NCBI GenBank assembly: GCA_030432255.1
Contig: JAUIHS010000016.1
Span: 43,677 to 107,676, forward strand
Reading direction: 5' to 3'
Source of the DNA: Phycisphaerae bacterium
GTDB taxonomy: Bacteria > Planctomycetota > Phycisphaerae > Phycisphaerales > UBA1924
DNA: 64,000 nucleotides
Shown piece by piece: positions 45,342 to 54,598 of the stretch (the stretch's first letter is position 1; every line of letters begins with the position of its first letter). The notes under the pieces are model-generated. The model was not told where the DNA came from, ran no database searches, and saw only the letters and a program-made list of their open reading frames with translations. The translations under genes were made by a program, and so were the position numbers.

Positions 45342-46949
45342 TCAGAGTCCAAGCGGTTTCACGGTCACTTTCGGAGCGTCGAAAGTGCCGTGGACGCGGT
45401 ACTTCACCAGGGTGTCGGTGACGGCACCGAGAATGCCCCCGACCTCGCCCAGCATGTTCTGGATTTTTTCCATCGGGCCCGCGTTGACCAACAGATCCAT
45501 GGACTTGTCGAACTTGATCGTGCCCTTCCCCCGAGCCGCCACGGCGCGGGTTTCGAGGGTGAGCTTGCTCAGGTCGACCACGTCACCTTTGAGTGTGAAG
45601 GTGATGTCGAGCTTGTCCTTGGGCTCATACGAGGCCCGGGTAACCTTGGCGAGCACGCTCATGGCATCGGCGAGGGAGGCGATGAAGGGGATCCGGATGA
45701 GTTGGCCCTTCCGGATGGTGATCTCACCCTCACCGGCGAGCGAACCGGGGATCTCCTTGAGAGCCGCGGTCGCCGACCCGGTCGAGTTGAGAATCCCCTT
45801 GATCTTGGGCTGGTCCTTCCCGTCGTCCTGAGCGAGGAAGAACTGGTCGAGGTCGACATCCTTGATGGCCCAGCTCAGGGAGGAGGGCATCCCGGTCGCT
45901 GTCAGCTCGGTTCGGATGCGCGTGAGGTCGACCGTCCCCCCCATCGTGTCCAGGTGCAACTGGGGGATGCGAGCCACCCCATCCTTGATCATCAGTGTGA
46001 ACTCACCCTTGCTGATCGGAGTCCGGATCTTCTGGAGGGTGAGGTTGAAGTCGTGGAGGCTCCCGGCGAGCGTGAGGTCCGCGGCGAGCGGGTCCCGGAG
46101 ATCGAGTTCTCCCGAGACCACCACCCGACATCGCCCGCGCGCCTCGTACTCACGGACCAGTTCCTGGAGTGGGACCGGAAGTGCCGTCACGGTTGACTCT
46201 TCGAGAACGACGTCCACCTCGGAGACATCGAGCGAAGTTTCGAAGGTGTCGATGTTGAGTCGACCGTTCAGGTCCAGGTCGAAAGCGGGAGCGCGCTTGA
46301 TGTGCGTGTTGAACGCGTGCCATCCGGGCTCATCATCCTCGTTCGGAGTTGTTGTCAGCGTGAGGTTGATGTCATCGAGGCGCATCGCCTGATCAGATCC
46401 CTCTTCGCGATGCTCGATCATGGCGTTCTGGATGCGGAGTTCCCTGATGCGCAGGATGCTGCTGAGGCGAGTGTCCTCTGATTGAGCCTCCTGGTTCCTG
46501 ATGTGCTCCGTCTTGACGAAGGGCACCAGTCCCTTGAGGGTGTGAGACCCATCCGGCTGGGCTGCAAAGACCAGTCTCAGTTCAGGCTTGTCGAGCACGA
46601 CCGTCTCAATCTGAAGGGGCTTCCCGATCTTCGGCACCTGGGCGAGTGTGACGGTCAGGCGTGAGCACGCCACCACTTCGGTCCCGTCGTCCGCTGTGAA
46701 CCTGACGTTATCGAGGTGAATGGTGCCGGGCGGGGCGTAGGTGAGTTCATCGAACGCAATCTCCGGCTCGATATACGTGTTGACGATCTTGACGGTCTGC
46801 TGCACGAGATAGTGCTGCAGATCCTGGCCATGCGCCGTCGCTGCCAGGTTGCTCAGCAGTTGACGGCCCGTGGCCGTGAAGAGCAGGCCGGCCGTTCCGG
46901 CAGCGGCTATCAGAATGAGAATCACCAACACCAGAACCACGCGCTTCAT
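45342..46949 (-). CDS. AsmA-like/DUF748-type envelope protein
   Basis: A 535-residue protein with one N-terminal membrane helix (residues 4-26) and a long, beta-rich periplasmic part that repeats patterns such as DGTEVVACSRLTVTLAQVPKIG and LDKPELRL. This plan is typical of AsmA-family proteins, which help move lipids between membranes or tune outer-membrane assembly. A GAGGAG lies just before the ATG. It is divergent from the methyltransferase gene. The family call is by architecture; no sequence motif is absolutely diagnostic. Confidence 0.75.
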   Translation of the reverse strand: MKRVVLVLVILILIAAAGTAGLLFTATGRQLLSNLAATAHGQDLQHYLVQQTVKIVNTYIEPEIAFDELTYAPPGTIHLDNVRFTADDGTEVVACSRLTVTLAQVPKIGKPLQIETVVLDKPELRLVFAAQPDGSHTLKGLVPFVKTEHIRNQEAQSEDTRLSSILRIRELRIQNAMIEHREEGSDQAMRLDDINLTLTTTPNEDDEPGWHAFNTHIKRAPAFDLDLNGRLNIDTFETSLDVSEVDVVLEESTVTALPVPLQELVREYEARGRCRVVVSGELDLRDPLAADLTLAGSLHDFNLTLQKIRTPISKGEFTLMIKDGVARIPQLHLDTMGGTVDLTRIRTELTATGMPSSLSWAIKDVDLDQFFLAQDDGKDQPKIKGILNSTGSATAALKEIPGSLAGEGEITIRKGQLIRIPFIASLADAMSVLAKVTRASYEPKDKLDITFTLKGDVVDLSKLTLETRAVAARGKGTIKFDKSMDLLVNAGPMEKIQNMLGEVGGILGAVTDTLVKYRVHGTFDAPKVTVKPLGL

Positions 46950-47063
46950 CGGAATATGCTCCTCGGACCAGCGACGAAGCTGCTCGCTTCGTCTACACTC
47001 TCTCTCTATCCCCGTGTATCTCCAATCATGGTAGACGCCTCAGGGCAGGAAGCTGAGCAACCC

Positions 47064-47948
47064 ATGCCATCCACGAAATCAAAGTCGAAGAACAAGAAGA
47101 AGGGCCGGAAGGGCCAGTCCGCTCGCAAGGCGAAAATGGGCGACAAGAAGGTGTCGATGGCCGCGACTCGCGACCGCCACATCCTCTACCAGGAGTCTGT
47201 CCAGTGCGTCGAGGCGGAGATCGACTTCGTCGACGAGACGTTCGAGCACCTCCGAGGTCGCCATGCGGTCCTGCTGCGGGAGGACTTCTGCGGCACGCTG
47301 AACACCTCCTGTGAGTGGGTCCGGCGGCGTGACACGAACCGGGCGATCGGTGTGGACCTGGACGAAGAAGTGCTCCAGTGGGGCCGCGAGCACAACATCG
47401 GTGCGCTGAGCGAGGCGGACCGGGAGCGTGTCACGGTCCTGAACGAGAACGTTCTGACCGTTCAGACCGAACCGGTTGACGCGTTGCTGGCGATGAACTT
47501 CAGCTACTTCACGTTCCAGACGCGTGACCTGATGCGGTCGTATTTCAAGGCGGTGCGTGAGGCGCTGACGGACGATGGCATCTTCTTCATGGACTGCTAT
47601 GGGGGATACGAGTCGGTCCGGGAGATCGTCGAGAAGCGCGAGATTGACAAGGACTTCACTTACGTCTGGGATCAGGACTGCTTCAACCCCATCAACCACC
47701 AGATGCGGTGCTACATCCACTTCCACTTCCGCGACGGCTCGAAGATGAAGAAGGCCTTCGAGTACGAGTGGCGAATGTGGAGCCTTCCGGAGATCCGGGA
47801 GATCCTGGAGGAGGCGGGCTTCCGGAAGTCCACCGTCTACTGGGAAGGCACCGAGGAGGACTCGGACGAAGGCAACGGCGTCTTCGAGCCCACCGAGATC
47901 GGCGAAGCAGACCCCTCCTGGGTGGCATACATCGTCGCCGAGAAGTGA
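47064..47948 (+). CDS. SAM-dependent methyltransferase, class I
   Basis: A 294-residue cytoplasmic protein. A Lys-rich N-terminal tail of about 35 residues precedes a class I methyltransferase fold: motif I reads LLREDFCGT and motif II GVDLDEEVL; the following ALLAMNFSYFTFQ is the post-II strand. The C-terminal part is Glu/Asp-rich. The substrate is unknown. Two ATGs are possible (47028 and 47064); the second has a weak AGGAAG upstream and is used here. It is divergent from the AsmA-like gene. Confidence 0.8.
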   Translation: MPSTKSKSKNKKKGRKGQSARKAKMGDKKVSMAATRDRHILYQESVQCVEAEIDFVDETFEHLRGRHAVLLREDFCGTLNTSCEWVRRRDTNRAIGVDLDEEVLQWGREHNIGALSEADRERVTVLNENVLTVQTEPVDALLAMNFSYFTFQTRDLMRSYFKAVREALTDDGIFFMDCYGGYESVREIVEKREIDKDFTYVWDQDCFNPINHQMRCYIHFHFRDGSKMKKAFEYEWRMWSLPEIREILEEAGFRKSTVYWEGTEEDSDEGNGVFEPTEIGEADPSWVAYIVAEK

Positions 47949-48033
47949 CCACGCATCGCCGGTCGTCCCCCCTCAGGACGGCAGACCCTCGAATTCAGGG
48001 CACATGTTTGTGTTTCATTTATTTTTGAAACTA

Positions 48034-48062
48034 TTGATCGCTCGCTGAAACGGGCGTACACT
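48034..48062 (+). promoter_or_regulatory. Promoter of the polyprenyl synthase gene, leaderless type
   Basis: TTGATC (48034-48039), a 17-base spacer and TACACT (48057-48062); the ATG follows seven bases later. The region just upstream is AT-rich. Confidence 0.55.
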
Positions 48063-48069
48063 GTCCGCG

Positions 48070-49077
48070 ATGGCTGCGATCCTCCAGTTCACACCGACGC
48101 ACGATGCCATGGCCGAGCAACTCGACCGCGGGCTGTCACGCGTTCAGGTTCGGTTCAACCAACAACTCGACTCAGCCATCGAACCCGTCGCCGCCCTGTG
48201 CCGATACCTCGAACGGTATCGAGGCAAACTGCTGAGGCCCACCCTCACGCTCGTATCAGGACTCTGCGCGGCGGGCCGCGATGACGACGGCGCCATCACC
48301 GATGCACACATCACGATCGCCGCGGTGGTTGAGATGATCCACATGGCGACGCTCGTCCATGACGATGTCCTCGACGAAGCCGCGATCCGGCGCGGTGGAC
48401 AGACCGTCAATGCACTCGCGGGCAACGAGGCCGCGGTCATTCTGGGTGACTACCTGATTTCCCGCTCTTTCCACCTCTGCTCGCAGCTTGATACCCAGGC
48501 CACAGCACTGCGTATCGGTGAGATCACGAGTACGGTCTGCGAAGGTGAACTCCTTCAACTGCACCACCGGGGCAACTTCGAACTCGACGAGCGGACGTAT
48601 TTCCAGATCATCGAACGCAAGACCGCCGCGCTCATCGGCGTCTCCTGCGAGATGGGCGCCCGCCATTCGAGTGCGCCGGATGACGCGGGACGACTCTTCG
48701 AATACGGCCGTCGCCTCGGACTGGCCTTCCAGATCCAGGATGACCTTCTCGATGTGGTCGGCGACGAGGACGTCGTCGGCAAGCCGCTGGGGCGTGATCT
48801 CGAGAAAGGAAAGCTCACGCTGCCGGTGATCCATCACCTGTCCGCCACCTCAGACCGGGAGGCGTCGCTCGAAGTCCTTCGCGGCTGCGGGACCGGCCGG
48901 ACCAGCCGGGCCGAGGTCCGCGACCTGCTGGAGAGCACCTCGTCACTGACCCTCGCCGAGGAACGGGCCCGCAAACTCGTGGGTGAAGCCCGGGCGCTGC
49001 TGGAGCCCTTCGCGGCGACGACGGCCCGGTCCTACCTGCTGGCTCTGGCCGACGCCGTCGTCAGCCGGAATCGCTGA
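48070..49077 (+). CDS. Polyprenyl diphosphate synthase
   Basis: A 335-residue isoprenoid chain-elongation enzyme. The first Asp-rich motif is LVHDDVLDEA (Asp98, Asp99, Asp102) and the second FQIQDDLLDVVGD (Asp224, Asp225, Asp228). The small residues before the first motif (HMATLVHDD) suggest a long-chain product such as a quinone side chain, but product length cannot be fixed from sequence alone. It is preceded by a promoter that places the start of transcription at the ATG. Confidence 0.92.
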   Translation: MAAILQFTPTHDAMAEQLDRGLSRVQVRFNQQLDSAIEPVAALCRYLERYRGKLLRPTLTLVSGLCAAGRDDDGAITDAHITIAAVVEMIHMATLVHDDVLDEAAIRRGGQTVNALAGNEAAVILGDYLISRSFHLCSQLDTQATALRIGEITSTVCEGELLQLHHRGNFELDERTYFQIIERKTAALIGVSCEMGARHSSAPDDAGRLFEYGRRLGLAFQIQDDLLDVVGDEDVVGKPLGRDLEKGKLTLPVIHHLSATSDREASLEVLRGCGTGRTSRAEVRDLLESTSSLTLAEERARKLVGEARALLEPFAATTARSYLLALADAVVSRNR

Positions 49078-49129
49078 TCGGGTTTCGATCGGAATCGCCC
49101 GATGGTTTGGCGCCTGCCCCCGGGATCGT

Positions 49130-49135
49130 TACAAT
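49130..49135 (+). promoter_or_regulatory. -10 box of rpsR
   Basis: TACAAT with TTGGCG (49107-49112) 17 bases upstream; start of transcription near 49142, giving a leader of about 75 bases. Confidence 0.45.
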
Positions 49136-49215
49136 CTTCGGCCCGCCTCACTTGAGGCCCCCGTCGCTCGCATCGGAATGCGGGCCATCCAGTCCATGAC
49201 GAGGAAGATCTCCAC

Positions 49216-49455
49216 ATGAGTCAGTTCAGCCGTTTCAGTGGCAACAAGCCGAAGGTCGTCAAGGAGTCCGAGAAGGGCGTGAAGTTCGTCGACTACAAGG
49301 ATGTCGATGCGCTCCGCCGCATGCTCAGCCCGAACGGCAAGATCTACGGTCGCAAGCGTCTGAGCACCACCGCCCGGGAGCAACGGATGATCGCACAGGC
49401 GATCAAGCGGGCGCGTCACATGGGCCTGCTGCCGTACACCTCCGCGACCCTCTGA
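49216..49455 (+). CDS. rpsR: 30S ribosomal protein S18
   Basis: A 79-residue ribosomal protein. It contains DYKDVDALRRMLSPNGKIYG and TTAREQRMIAQAIKRARHMG, then LLPYT, the S18 signature that binds S6 and 16S RNA. In most bacteria rpsR lies in an rpsF-ssb-rpsR-rplI group; here it stands alone between the polyprenyl synthase and msrC genes. No ribosome binding site is clear before the ATG. Confidence 0.95.
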   Translation: MSQFSRFSGNKPKVVKESEKGVKFVDYKDVDALRRMLSPNGKIYGRKRLSTTAREQRMIAQAIKRARHMGLLPYTSATL

Positions 49456-49487
49456 GTCGCGCAGCACCAGCACCACACTCCAGCAGG

Positions 49488-49516
49488 CCCCCGCTCACGG
49501 GGGTCTGTTCCTTTTT
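49488..49516 (+). terminator. Intrinsic terminator after rpsR
   Basis: A 6-bp GC stem (CCCCCG, 49488-49493, with CGGGGG, 49498-49503) and a T-rich tail ending in TTTTT. Confidence 0.8.
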
Positions 49517-49526
49517 GGAGGTCATG

Positions 49527-49979
49527 ATGTCGGATCGCACCGCGGTCATGCAGTCGTTTGTCGACGCCCACTGGCCCGCCTGCCGGGATGCCGGTTCGTC
49601 CTGGATCGGGTTCTACGTCATCAACGCAAACCGGGACGCGATGGACCTCGGACCATGCCGCGACTCCCCGGCGTGTTCGCCGATCGGGCTGCACGGCATG
49701 TGCGGACGGAGTTGGACATCACGGCGTCGCCTCATCATCCCGGACGTGCATGCGCACGGCGACGGGCACATCGTGTGCGACCCGCGCAACCTCTCGGAAC
49801 TCGTGATTCCGCTGATGGATGAAAGCGGTTCGTGCTGGGGAGTCTTCGATGCCGACAGCCATACGGCATCTCATTACACGGCTCGCGACGTGCGCACCAT
49901 GACCGAGGATCTCATTGCAGCCGGCCTCACGAACGCGGCGACCCGGGACCTTGCCATTGAAGTTGTGATGCCGGAATGA
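49527..49979 (+). CDS. msrC: Free methionine-(R)-sulfoxide reductase
   Basis: A 150-residue GAF-domain enzyme that reduces free methionine-(R)-sulfoxide. Three cysteines match the catalytic set of E. coli MsrC: Cys50 in CRDSPACSPIG, Cys59 in GMCG and Cys84 in GHIVCD, with the neighbouring SELVIP. The ATG at 49527 has GGAGG five bases upstream; an ATG at 49524 is too close to it. Single gene, after the rpsR terminator. Confidence 0.85.
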   Translation: MSDRTAVMQSFVDAHWPACRDAGSSWIGFYVINANRDAMDLGPCRDSPACSPIGLHGMCGRSWTSRRRLIIPDVHAHGDGHIVCDPRNLSELVIPLMDESGSCWGVFDADSHTASHYTARDVRTMTEDLIAAGLTNAATRDLAIEVVMPE

Positions 49980-50107
49980 ATCGTCGATGTTTCGGCATCG
50001 GGCATCGCACGCGCACCATCTCTCATGCCGGATACCGAGTTCCGAGCGCCTCGGATTGAGGGCCAACCACTGATCCGAGAGGCACACGAACGTGATACCT
50101 CTGAGCT

Positions 50108-50150
50108 CAAAACGACAGGGTTGCCCGCATCGGGAGACGCGGGCAACCCT
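50108..50150 (-). terminator. Intrinsic terminator of the DUF1579 lipoprotein gene
   Basis: A perfect 12-bp stem (50117-50128 with 50139-50150), with a run of T after it on the minus strand. Confidence 0.85.
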
Positions 50151-50184
50151 GGAGATCTGACTTCAGACATTCGCGGAATCTACT

Positions 50185-50985
50185 TTACTGCCTCGTGTAC
50201 ACGAGTTCCATGTTCTGCCAGTAATCACCGTCTTCCCCCTTGGTGAACATCTCAAAGATGTGCATCCGCGGATTGACGATCGTGATGATCGACTTGTACT
50301 CCGTGACGCCCATGCCGGGCATGTCATAGCTGGCGTAGTAGGTGAAGACCTTGCCGGAACCATCGCACTCACCCTCGCCGCGCATCGTACCGGTGCCCCA
50401 GGTATCGGCCCATTCGTAGAAGTACTTGTCAGTGCGCTTGTCGAAGCCGGTGAGGCAGAAGCCCTGGAATTCCTGCATGCCCTCACCCATGCTGACATCC
50501 TCTGTCAGGTAACGGCCACCGAGGATCGAACGAACGTGGGCTTTTCCTTCCATCTCCATGGCCTCACCGGACTCCGGCGTCACCCACATTGTGGACTTGA
50601 TGTTCCAGTCGCCCACGAAATGATTGAGGTGTTCGTGGTGTTCACCCGGCGAGGCGAACTCCATCATCACCGCCATCATCTCATCCCCCGACATGTCTGT
50701 GCCTTCCGCCATGGCGTCCCACTCCCAGTCACCGTCACCCGGTCCGCTTGCGTCCGACGCCATCACGGGTTCGGCGACCGGTTCATCTTCGGTCACGGCA
50801 TCAGATGCCGCCTCTGCTTCGACCAGGGTGTCTTCCGCGCCGGCCTCGTCTTCCTGCCAGACGCCCGCTTCGACATCCGCGGTGTCGTCAGCATCTGAGA
50901 TCGCGGATGAATTGTTGCTGGCGCAGCCCTGGAGAAGCGTCATGCCTCCGGTGAGCAGGAGGGCCCAGAGCAGATTGGTCTTCAT
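50185..50985 (-). CDS. DUF1579-type lipoprotein
   Basis: A 266-residue protein. LLLTGGMTLLQGC is a lipoprotein signal (Cys21). Residues 25-110 are an acidic, low-complexity stretch. The C-terminal 140 residues form the DUF1579 domain, with HLNHFVGDWN, GRYLTEDV, GFCLTGFDKR and YEWADTWGTG; its function is not known to me, but it is usually exported. An AGGAG lies before the ATG, and a clear terminator follows the gene. Confidence 0.8.
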   Translation of the reverse strand: MKTNLLWALLLTGGMTLLQGCASNNSSAISDADDTADVEAGVWQEDEAGAEDTLVEAEAASDAVTEDEPVAEPVMASDASGPGDGDWEWDAMAEGTDMSGDEMMAVMMEFASPGEHHEHLNHFVGDWNIKSTMWVTPESGEAMEMEGKAHVRSILGGRYLTEDVSMGEGMQEFQGFCLTGFDKRTDKYFYEWADTWGTGTMRGEGECDGSGKVFTYYASYDMPGMGVTEYKSIITIVNPRMHIFEMFTKGEDGDYWQNMELVYTRQ

Positions 50986-51180
50986 GATCGAACTCCTTAC
51001 ATGCGATTCAAAGGGGGCGTCGGTCCGAGAACATCATCCGTAAACTCACCGAAAGTGTCCAGCCAGCAATAAAAAGACTTCAGCCTGCCGCGGGAATCCG
51101 GAGAATGCCATAGGAAGGCTGCTGTGCGATGTCGCTGACCTCGATGGACCCCTTCGTCCATCCTCAGAGGAGTAAATCAC

Positions 51181-53973
51181 ATGCTACACCCACGCCTCCT
51201 GCGTCTCGGGCTGACTTCGCTGATTGCTGGCGCGGTTCTCTTCACGAACCCGGTCGCCGCCCACGAGCCTTACCTCGCTCTGAATCAGATTGCCCACGCC
51301 TCGGACGCTGTCATGATCGGAACTGTACGGTCCATTCGGGTCTACGAGACCGATGAGACGCGCATGATCAAAACCGATGTGACGTTCAGCGACCTGGACG
51401 TCGTCCACATCGGTGATCGCTCGCAGGATGTTGGTGACGAGATCACCCTGACCTTCGTCGGCGGCATGCTTGCCGATGGGCGCGGTGTGAGCGTCTGCGA
51501 TCAGCCGCACTTTGCGGAGGGTGAACGCTGGATGTTCTTTGCCCTCAACGACGGCAAGGGATATGTGAATCCCTTCGTCGGCGGGCCCCAGGGCATGTTC
51601 CGCATCGTGACGGATGAGTCCACGGGCATCCCCTTCCCTGTCACAGCCGGCCGTTGCGCCGTTGTGGATGTGCAGGATGGCGCCATCCAGTCCACGCCCG
51701 AGGTGTTGTTCATTCGTGACGGTATCGCCCAGTGCAAATCGCCGGAGCGCGCTGCACCCGTCACACCCCGTGCCATGGACGGTGCGATCAGCGCAGCCAC
51801 GCGACACATCGAAACGGCGCACCTGCCGCTGACACTGGGTGAGTTCCGCCGCGAGGTCGAGATGCTCCTGGCCGGTCCCGGGCCCGTCGAGACACCGCTC
51901 CGGGATCGCGATGCCGAACCCGCCTTCTCCAAGTGGTCCAAGCGCGCGCAGAAGTCCGTGCAGACCGTTGACGACCATGCCCCCGCGGAACATCACCCCC
52001 GCGGCACGCTCTGCGCCTGTGGCTACCACGACCTCTACGCCGTCTTCGAGCAGGTCGACAACAGCTGGTGGAGCTTCCCCGAGAACAACCAGGGCATGTT
52101 CATGTGGAATGAGTACATCGACATCTTCCGCTATGTGAACAATGACGGTTCGTGGGGCGACAACGGTGACAACGAGTTCGGCGGCTTCCCAAGCAACAGT
52201 GACCTTCAGGACACGTGGGAGAGCAGTTGGGGCACGGCGATTGCCAAGACGTTTGTACGCTTCGACAGTGTCTGCGGCGAATTCGATGAAGCAGACATTG
52301 TCTTCAATCCCGCCTACACCTTCGTCACGGACCTGAGCCAGTCGCTGGAAGACTCGAATCTCGTGCACTACCAGCAGGTCGTGATGCATGAATTGGGACA
52401 CGCCTGGGGCTATATCACCAACCTCGGTGGCTGCAACGAGGATTACAGCTACAGCACCCATAGTGTGATGCATGCGTACTACAACTTCATCGTCGAGAAC
52501 GGCCGCGGCGTTCACGCCGGTGATGCACAACTCGTTCGCGCCAACTACATCCCATACGGCGCGCTGGGCGTCACTGACGACCTCGGTGTTGAGTCGTACT
52601 ACGTTCTGAACAACGGCTACGACATCTCGCGCACCGACCGCGATACCGATCCGGGTGACACCTCTCCGACGGTGTACCACCAGGGCGCCCCGATCACGCT
52701 TGAGAACGTGTCGCTGGAGAACATGGGCATCTCGACGCTCTTCAATGTGCGGGCCCGCGTCTTCTTCTCGTCGGACCAGACCATCAACAACTCGGACTAC
52801 AAGGCGCCCGGTTACTTCTACTGGGATCAGTTCATCCCTGAGGCGTGGTGGACCGGCGATCTGACCACGACCGTTCCCACCAATGTCCCACCCGGCGACT
52901 ACTGGGTCGGCCTGATCGTGACGGAAGATGGCGAGAACTACGAGGTCGACGGGATTCCGCAGAACAACAAGACCTTCCTGACGCGCAAGGTGCGCATCAA
53001 CCCTCCGCCGCCCGTCAACGACGAGTGTGAGGGCGCCATCGAGGTGGTCAGCGGCATCACCACGATCGACACGTCCTACTCCTACACCGGTGGTCCGGCG
53101 ATTCCGTGCGCCACCATCACCAACGATGTCTGGTTCCGCTACGTGCCGCCCTGCGACGGACGCCTCACCATCCGGACGTGCGACAATGCCACGTTCGACA
53201 CGGTGCTCGCGCTGTACCGGGACAACGGCAACTGCAACAGCCCGCTGATCGAATGCAATGACGATCACTTCAGCTGTGCAAATGGCGGCTCGCGGATCCT
53301 TGAGACGATCGTTGAGGACCAGCCGTACCTGATTCGTGTGGGCAGCAACCAGGAGGGGCAGTACGGCACGGTCGATCTGGAACTCCATCTCGACGGCATC
53401 GTTCCGAATGACTTCTGCTCCGGCGCCATGCTGGTCGGTGAAGGCAGCTACGACGTCGACAACCGCTGCGCATCGACGGACGGCAACTCGGAGTCCTGCG
53501 CCGGCGGCCAGGTCTATAACGATCTCTGGTACCGCATCGTCGCACCGTGCGATGGCAAGCTCATTGCAAGTACCTGTGATGAATCCGACTTTGATACCCG
53601 GATCGTCATCTACCTCGCCGCTGGCGCCTGCCCCGGAGCCATCAAGTACGGATGCTCGGACGATGAACTCGGTTGCGGCAACGGGACTTCAATCGCGGTC
53701 GGCGACATTTCCCCCGGTCGTCATTACTGGATTCGCGTCGGAGGCGCCACCGACCTTGAGCGTGGCGAAGCCGTGCTGACACTGACCTGCCGCGAGGATG
53801 ACTGCGGCGACGCCAATGGCGACGGCTCAGTGGACTTCTCGGATCTCGAGGAGTTGCTTGAGAACTGGCAGCAATCGGTGCCGATCGGCCAGGGCGGCGA
53901 CGTGAACTACGACGGCGTCGTTGACTTCGACGATCTGAACATCCTGCTGGACAGCTGGAATGATGATTGCTGA
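51181..53973 (+). CDS. Secreted metalloprotease-like protein with dockerin tail
   Basis: A 930-residue exported protein with a signal peptide (residues 1-27) and a strong AGAGGAG. Residues 395-440 hold the zinc motif HELGHAWG (His403, Glu404, His407), followed by a metzincin-like turn in SVMHAYYNF. In matrixins the third ligand comes three residues after the Gly, where this protein has Thr, so the exact zinc site is uncertain. From residue 620 there are two PPC-type beta domains (PVNDECEGAIEV, VPNDFCSGAMLV). The end carries two dockerin loops (GDANGDGSVDFSDLE, GDVNYDGVVDFDDLN). Probably an extracellular protease. Confidence 0.8.
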   Translation: MLHPRLLRLGLTSLIAGAVLFTNPVAAHEPYLALNQIAHASDAVMIGTVRSIRVYETDETRMIKTDVTFSDLDVVHIGDRSQDVGDEITLTFVGGMLADGRGVSVCDQPHFAEGERWMFFALNDGKGYVNPFVGGPQGMFRIVTDESTGIPFPVTAGRCAVVDVQDGAIQSTPEVLFIRDGIAQCKSPERAAPVTPRAMDGAISAATRHIETAHLPLTLGEFRREVEMLLAGPGPVETPLRDRDAEPAFSKWSKRAQKSVQTVDDHAPAEHHPRGTLCACGYHDLYAVFEQVDNSWWSFPENNQGMFMWNEYIDIFRYVNNDGSWGDNGDNEFGGFPSNSDLQDTWESSWGTAIAKTFVRFDSVCGEFDEADIVFNPAYTFVTDLSQSLEDSNLVHYQQVVMHELGHAWGYITNLGGCNEDYSYSTHSVMHAYYNFIVENGRGVHAGDAQLVRANYIPYGALGVTDDLGVESYYVLNNGYDISRTDRDTDPGDTSPTVYHQGAPITLENVSLENMGISTLFNVRARVFFSSDQTINNSDYKAPGYFYWDQFIPEAWWTGDLTTTVPTNVPPGDYWVGLIVTEDGENYEVDGIPQNNKTFLTRKVRINPPPPVNDECEGAIEVVSGITTIDTSYSYTGGPAIPCATITNDVWFRYVPPCDGRLTIRTCDNATFDTVLALYRDNGNCNSPLIECNDDHFSCANGGSRILETIVEDQPYLIRVGSNQEGQYGTVDLELHLDGIVPNDFCSGAMLVGEGSYDVDNRCASTDGNSESCAGGQVYNDLWYRIVAPCDGKLIASTCDESDFDTRIVIYLAAGACPGAIKYGCSDDELGCGNGTSIAVGDISPGRHYWIRVGGATDLERGEAVLTLTCREDDCGDANGDGSVDFSDLEELLENWQQSVPIGQGGDVNYDGVVDFDDLNILLDSWNDDC

Positions 53974-54052
53974 TTGAGGGAAGTGACGAGGGATCAGAAT
54001 CCCACGTTCCTGAGTCCCGACTCTCATAAACCGCCCGCGCAGAGGTGGACGC

Positions 54053-54598
54053 TCAGGAGGGCGGATCTCCGGCATAGCCGAGGTCAAAGCCCTCCGCGTC
54101 CCTCTGGGTCAGTTGATACTGCCGCTTGGCAATCTGCCTGATGTGCAGCAGGTCATGCGCAACCCAGGCGGCGAGCAGCGATCCGGCATGCATGGTCGGG
54201 AATCTCGGATGCCGCTTCTCAGTCGTCCAGTCCGTGTCCTCCGGGAGCGAGCGCAGCCACGCCACGGATGCCAGCCGTTCATCAAGGAAGCGACGCAGGG
54301 CCTGGTCCATGTGCTGCGTGTTGTAGGCGCGGTCGATCGCGGCCTGCTCCGGGTTGATCGGCGGCCAATCCTCGCCCGGACACTCAAGCGTCAGGCGCAG
54401 GCGGGTGCGGAAGTCTTCGACTTCCTCGTCCGCGAGGTGGCAGATGATCTCAAGAATGGACCACATCCGAAGATCGGGCTTCCAGCGGACGTCTTCATCA
54501 GGCATCCACATCACCGCCGAGCGCAGGATTGCCGGAAAGCGCGCGAGCCGCTCGATCAGGGACTCCGCGCTCATCTGCATGGTGTCATGGCAGCCCAT
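54053..54598 (-). CDS. DinB/YfiT-fold metal-binding protein
   Basis: A 181-residue protein of the DinB/YfiT fold, not related to DNA polymerase IV. The pattern ILEIICHLADEEVEDF near the N terminus and AHDLLHIRQIAKRQY near the end supplies the three His residues of the metal site. Members are thiol-linked transferases or of unknown function. Its ATG overlaps the stop of the upstream unknown gene by one base (TGATG), so the two are translated together. Confidence 0.8.
   Translation of the reverse strand: MGCHDTMQMSAESLIERLARFPAILRSAVMWMPDEDVRWKPDLRMWSILEIICHLADEEVEDFRTRLRLTLECPGEDWPPINPEQAAIDRAYNTQHMDQALRRFLDERLASVAWLRSLPEDTDWTTEKRHPRFPTMHAGSLLAAWVAHDLLHIRQIAKRQYQLTQRDAEGFDLGYAGDPPS

Noticed and set aside
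51184..53388. Long open frame antisense to the metalloprotease gene
   Set aside because: The plus strand has a signal peptide, zinc motif and dockerin; the antisense frame only mirrors it.
15153..54598. DNA-damage role of the two DinB-fold proteins
   Set aside because: They belong to the four-helix DinB/YfiT metal fold, which shares only its name with DNA polymerase IV.
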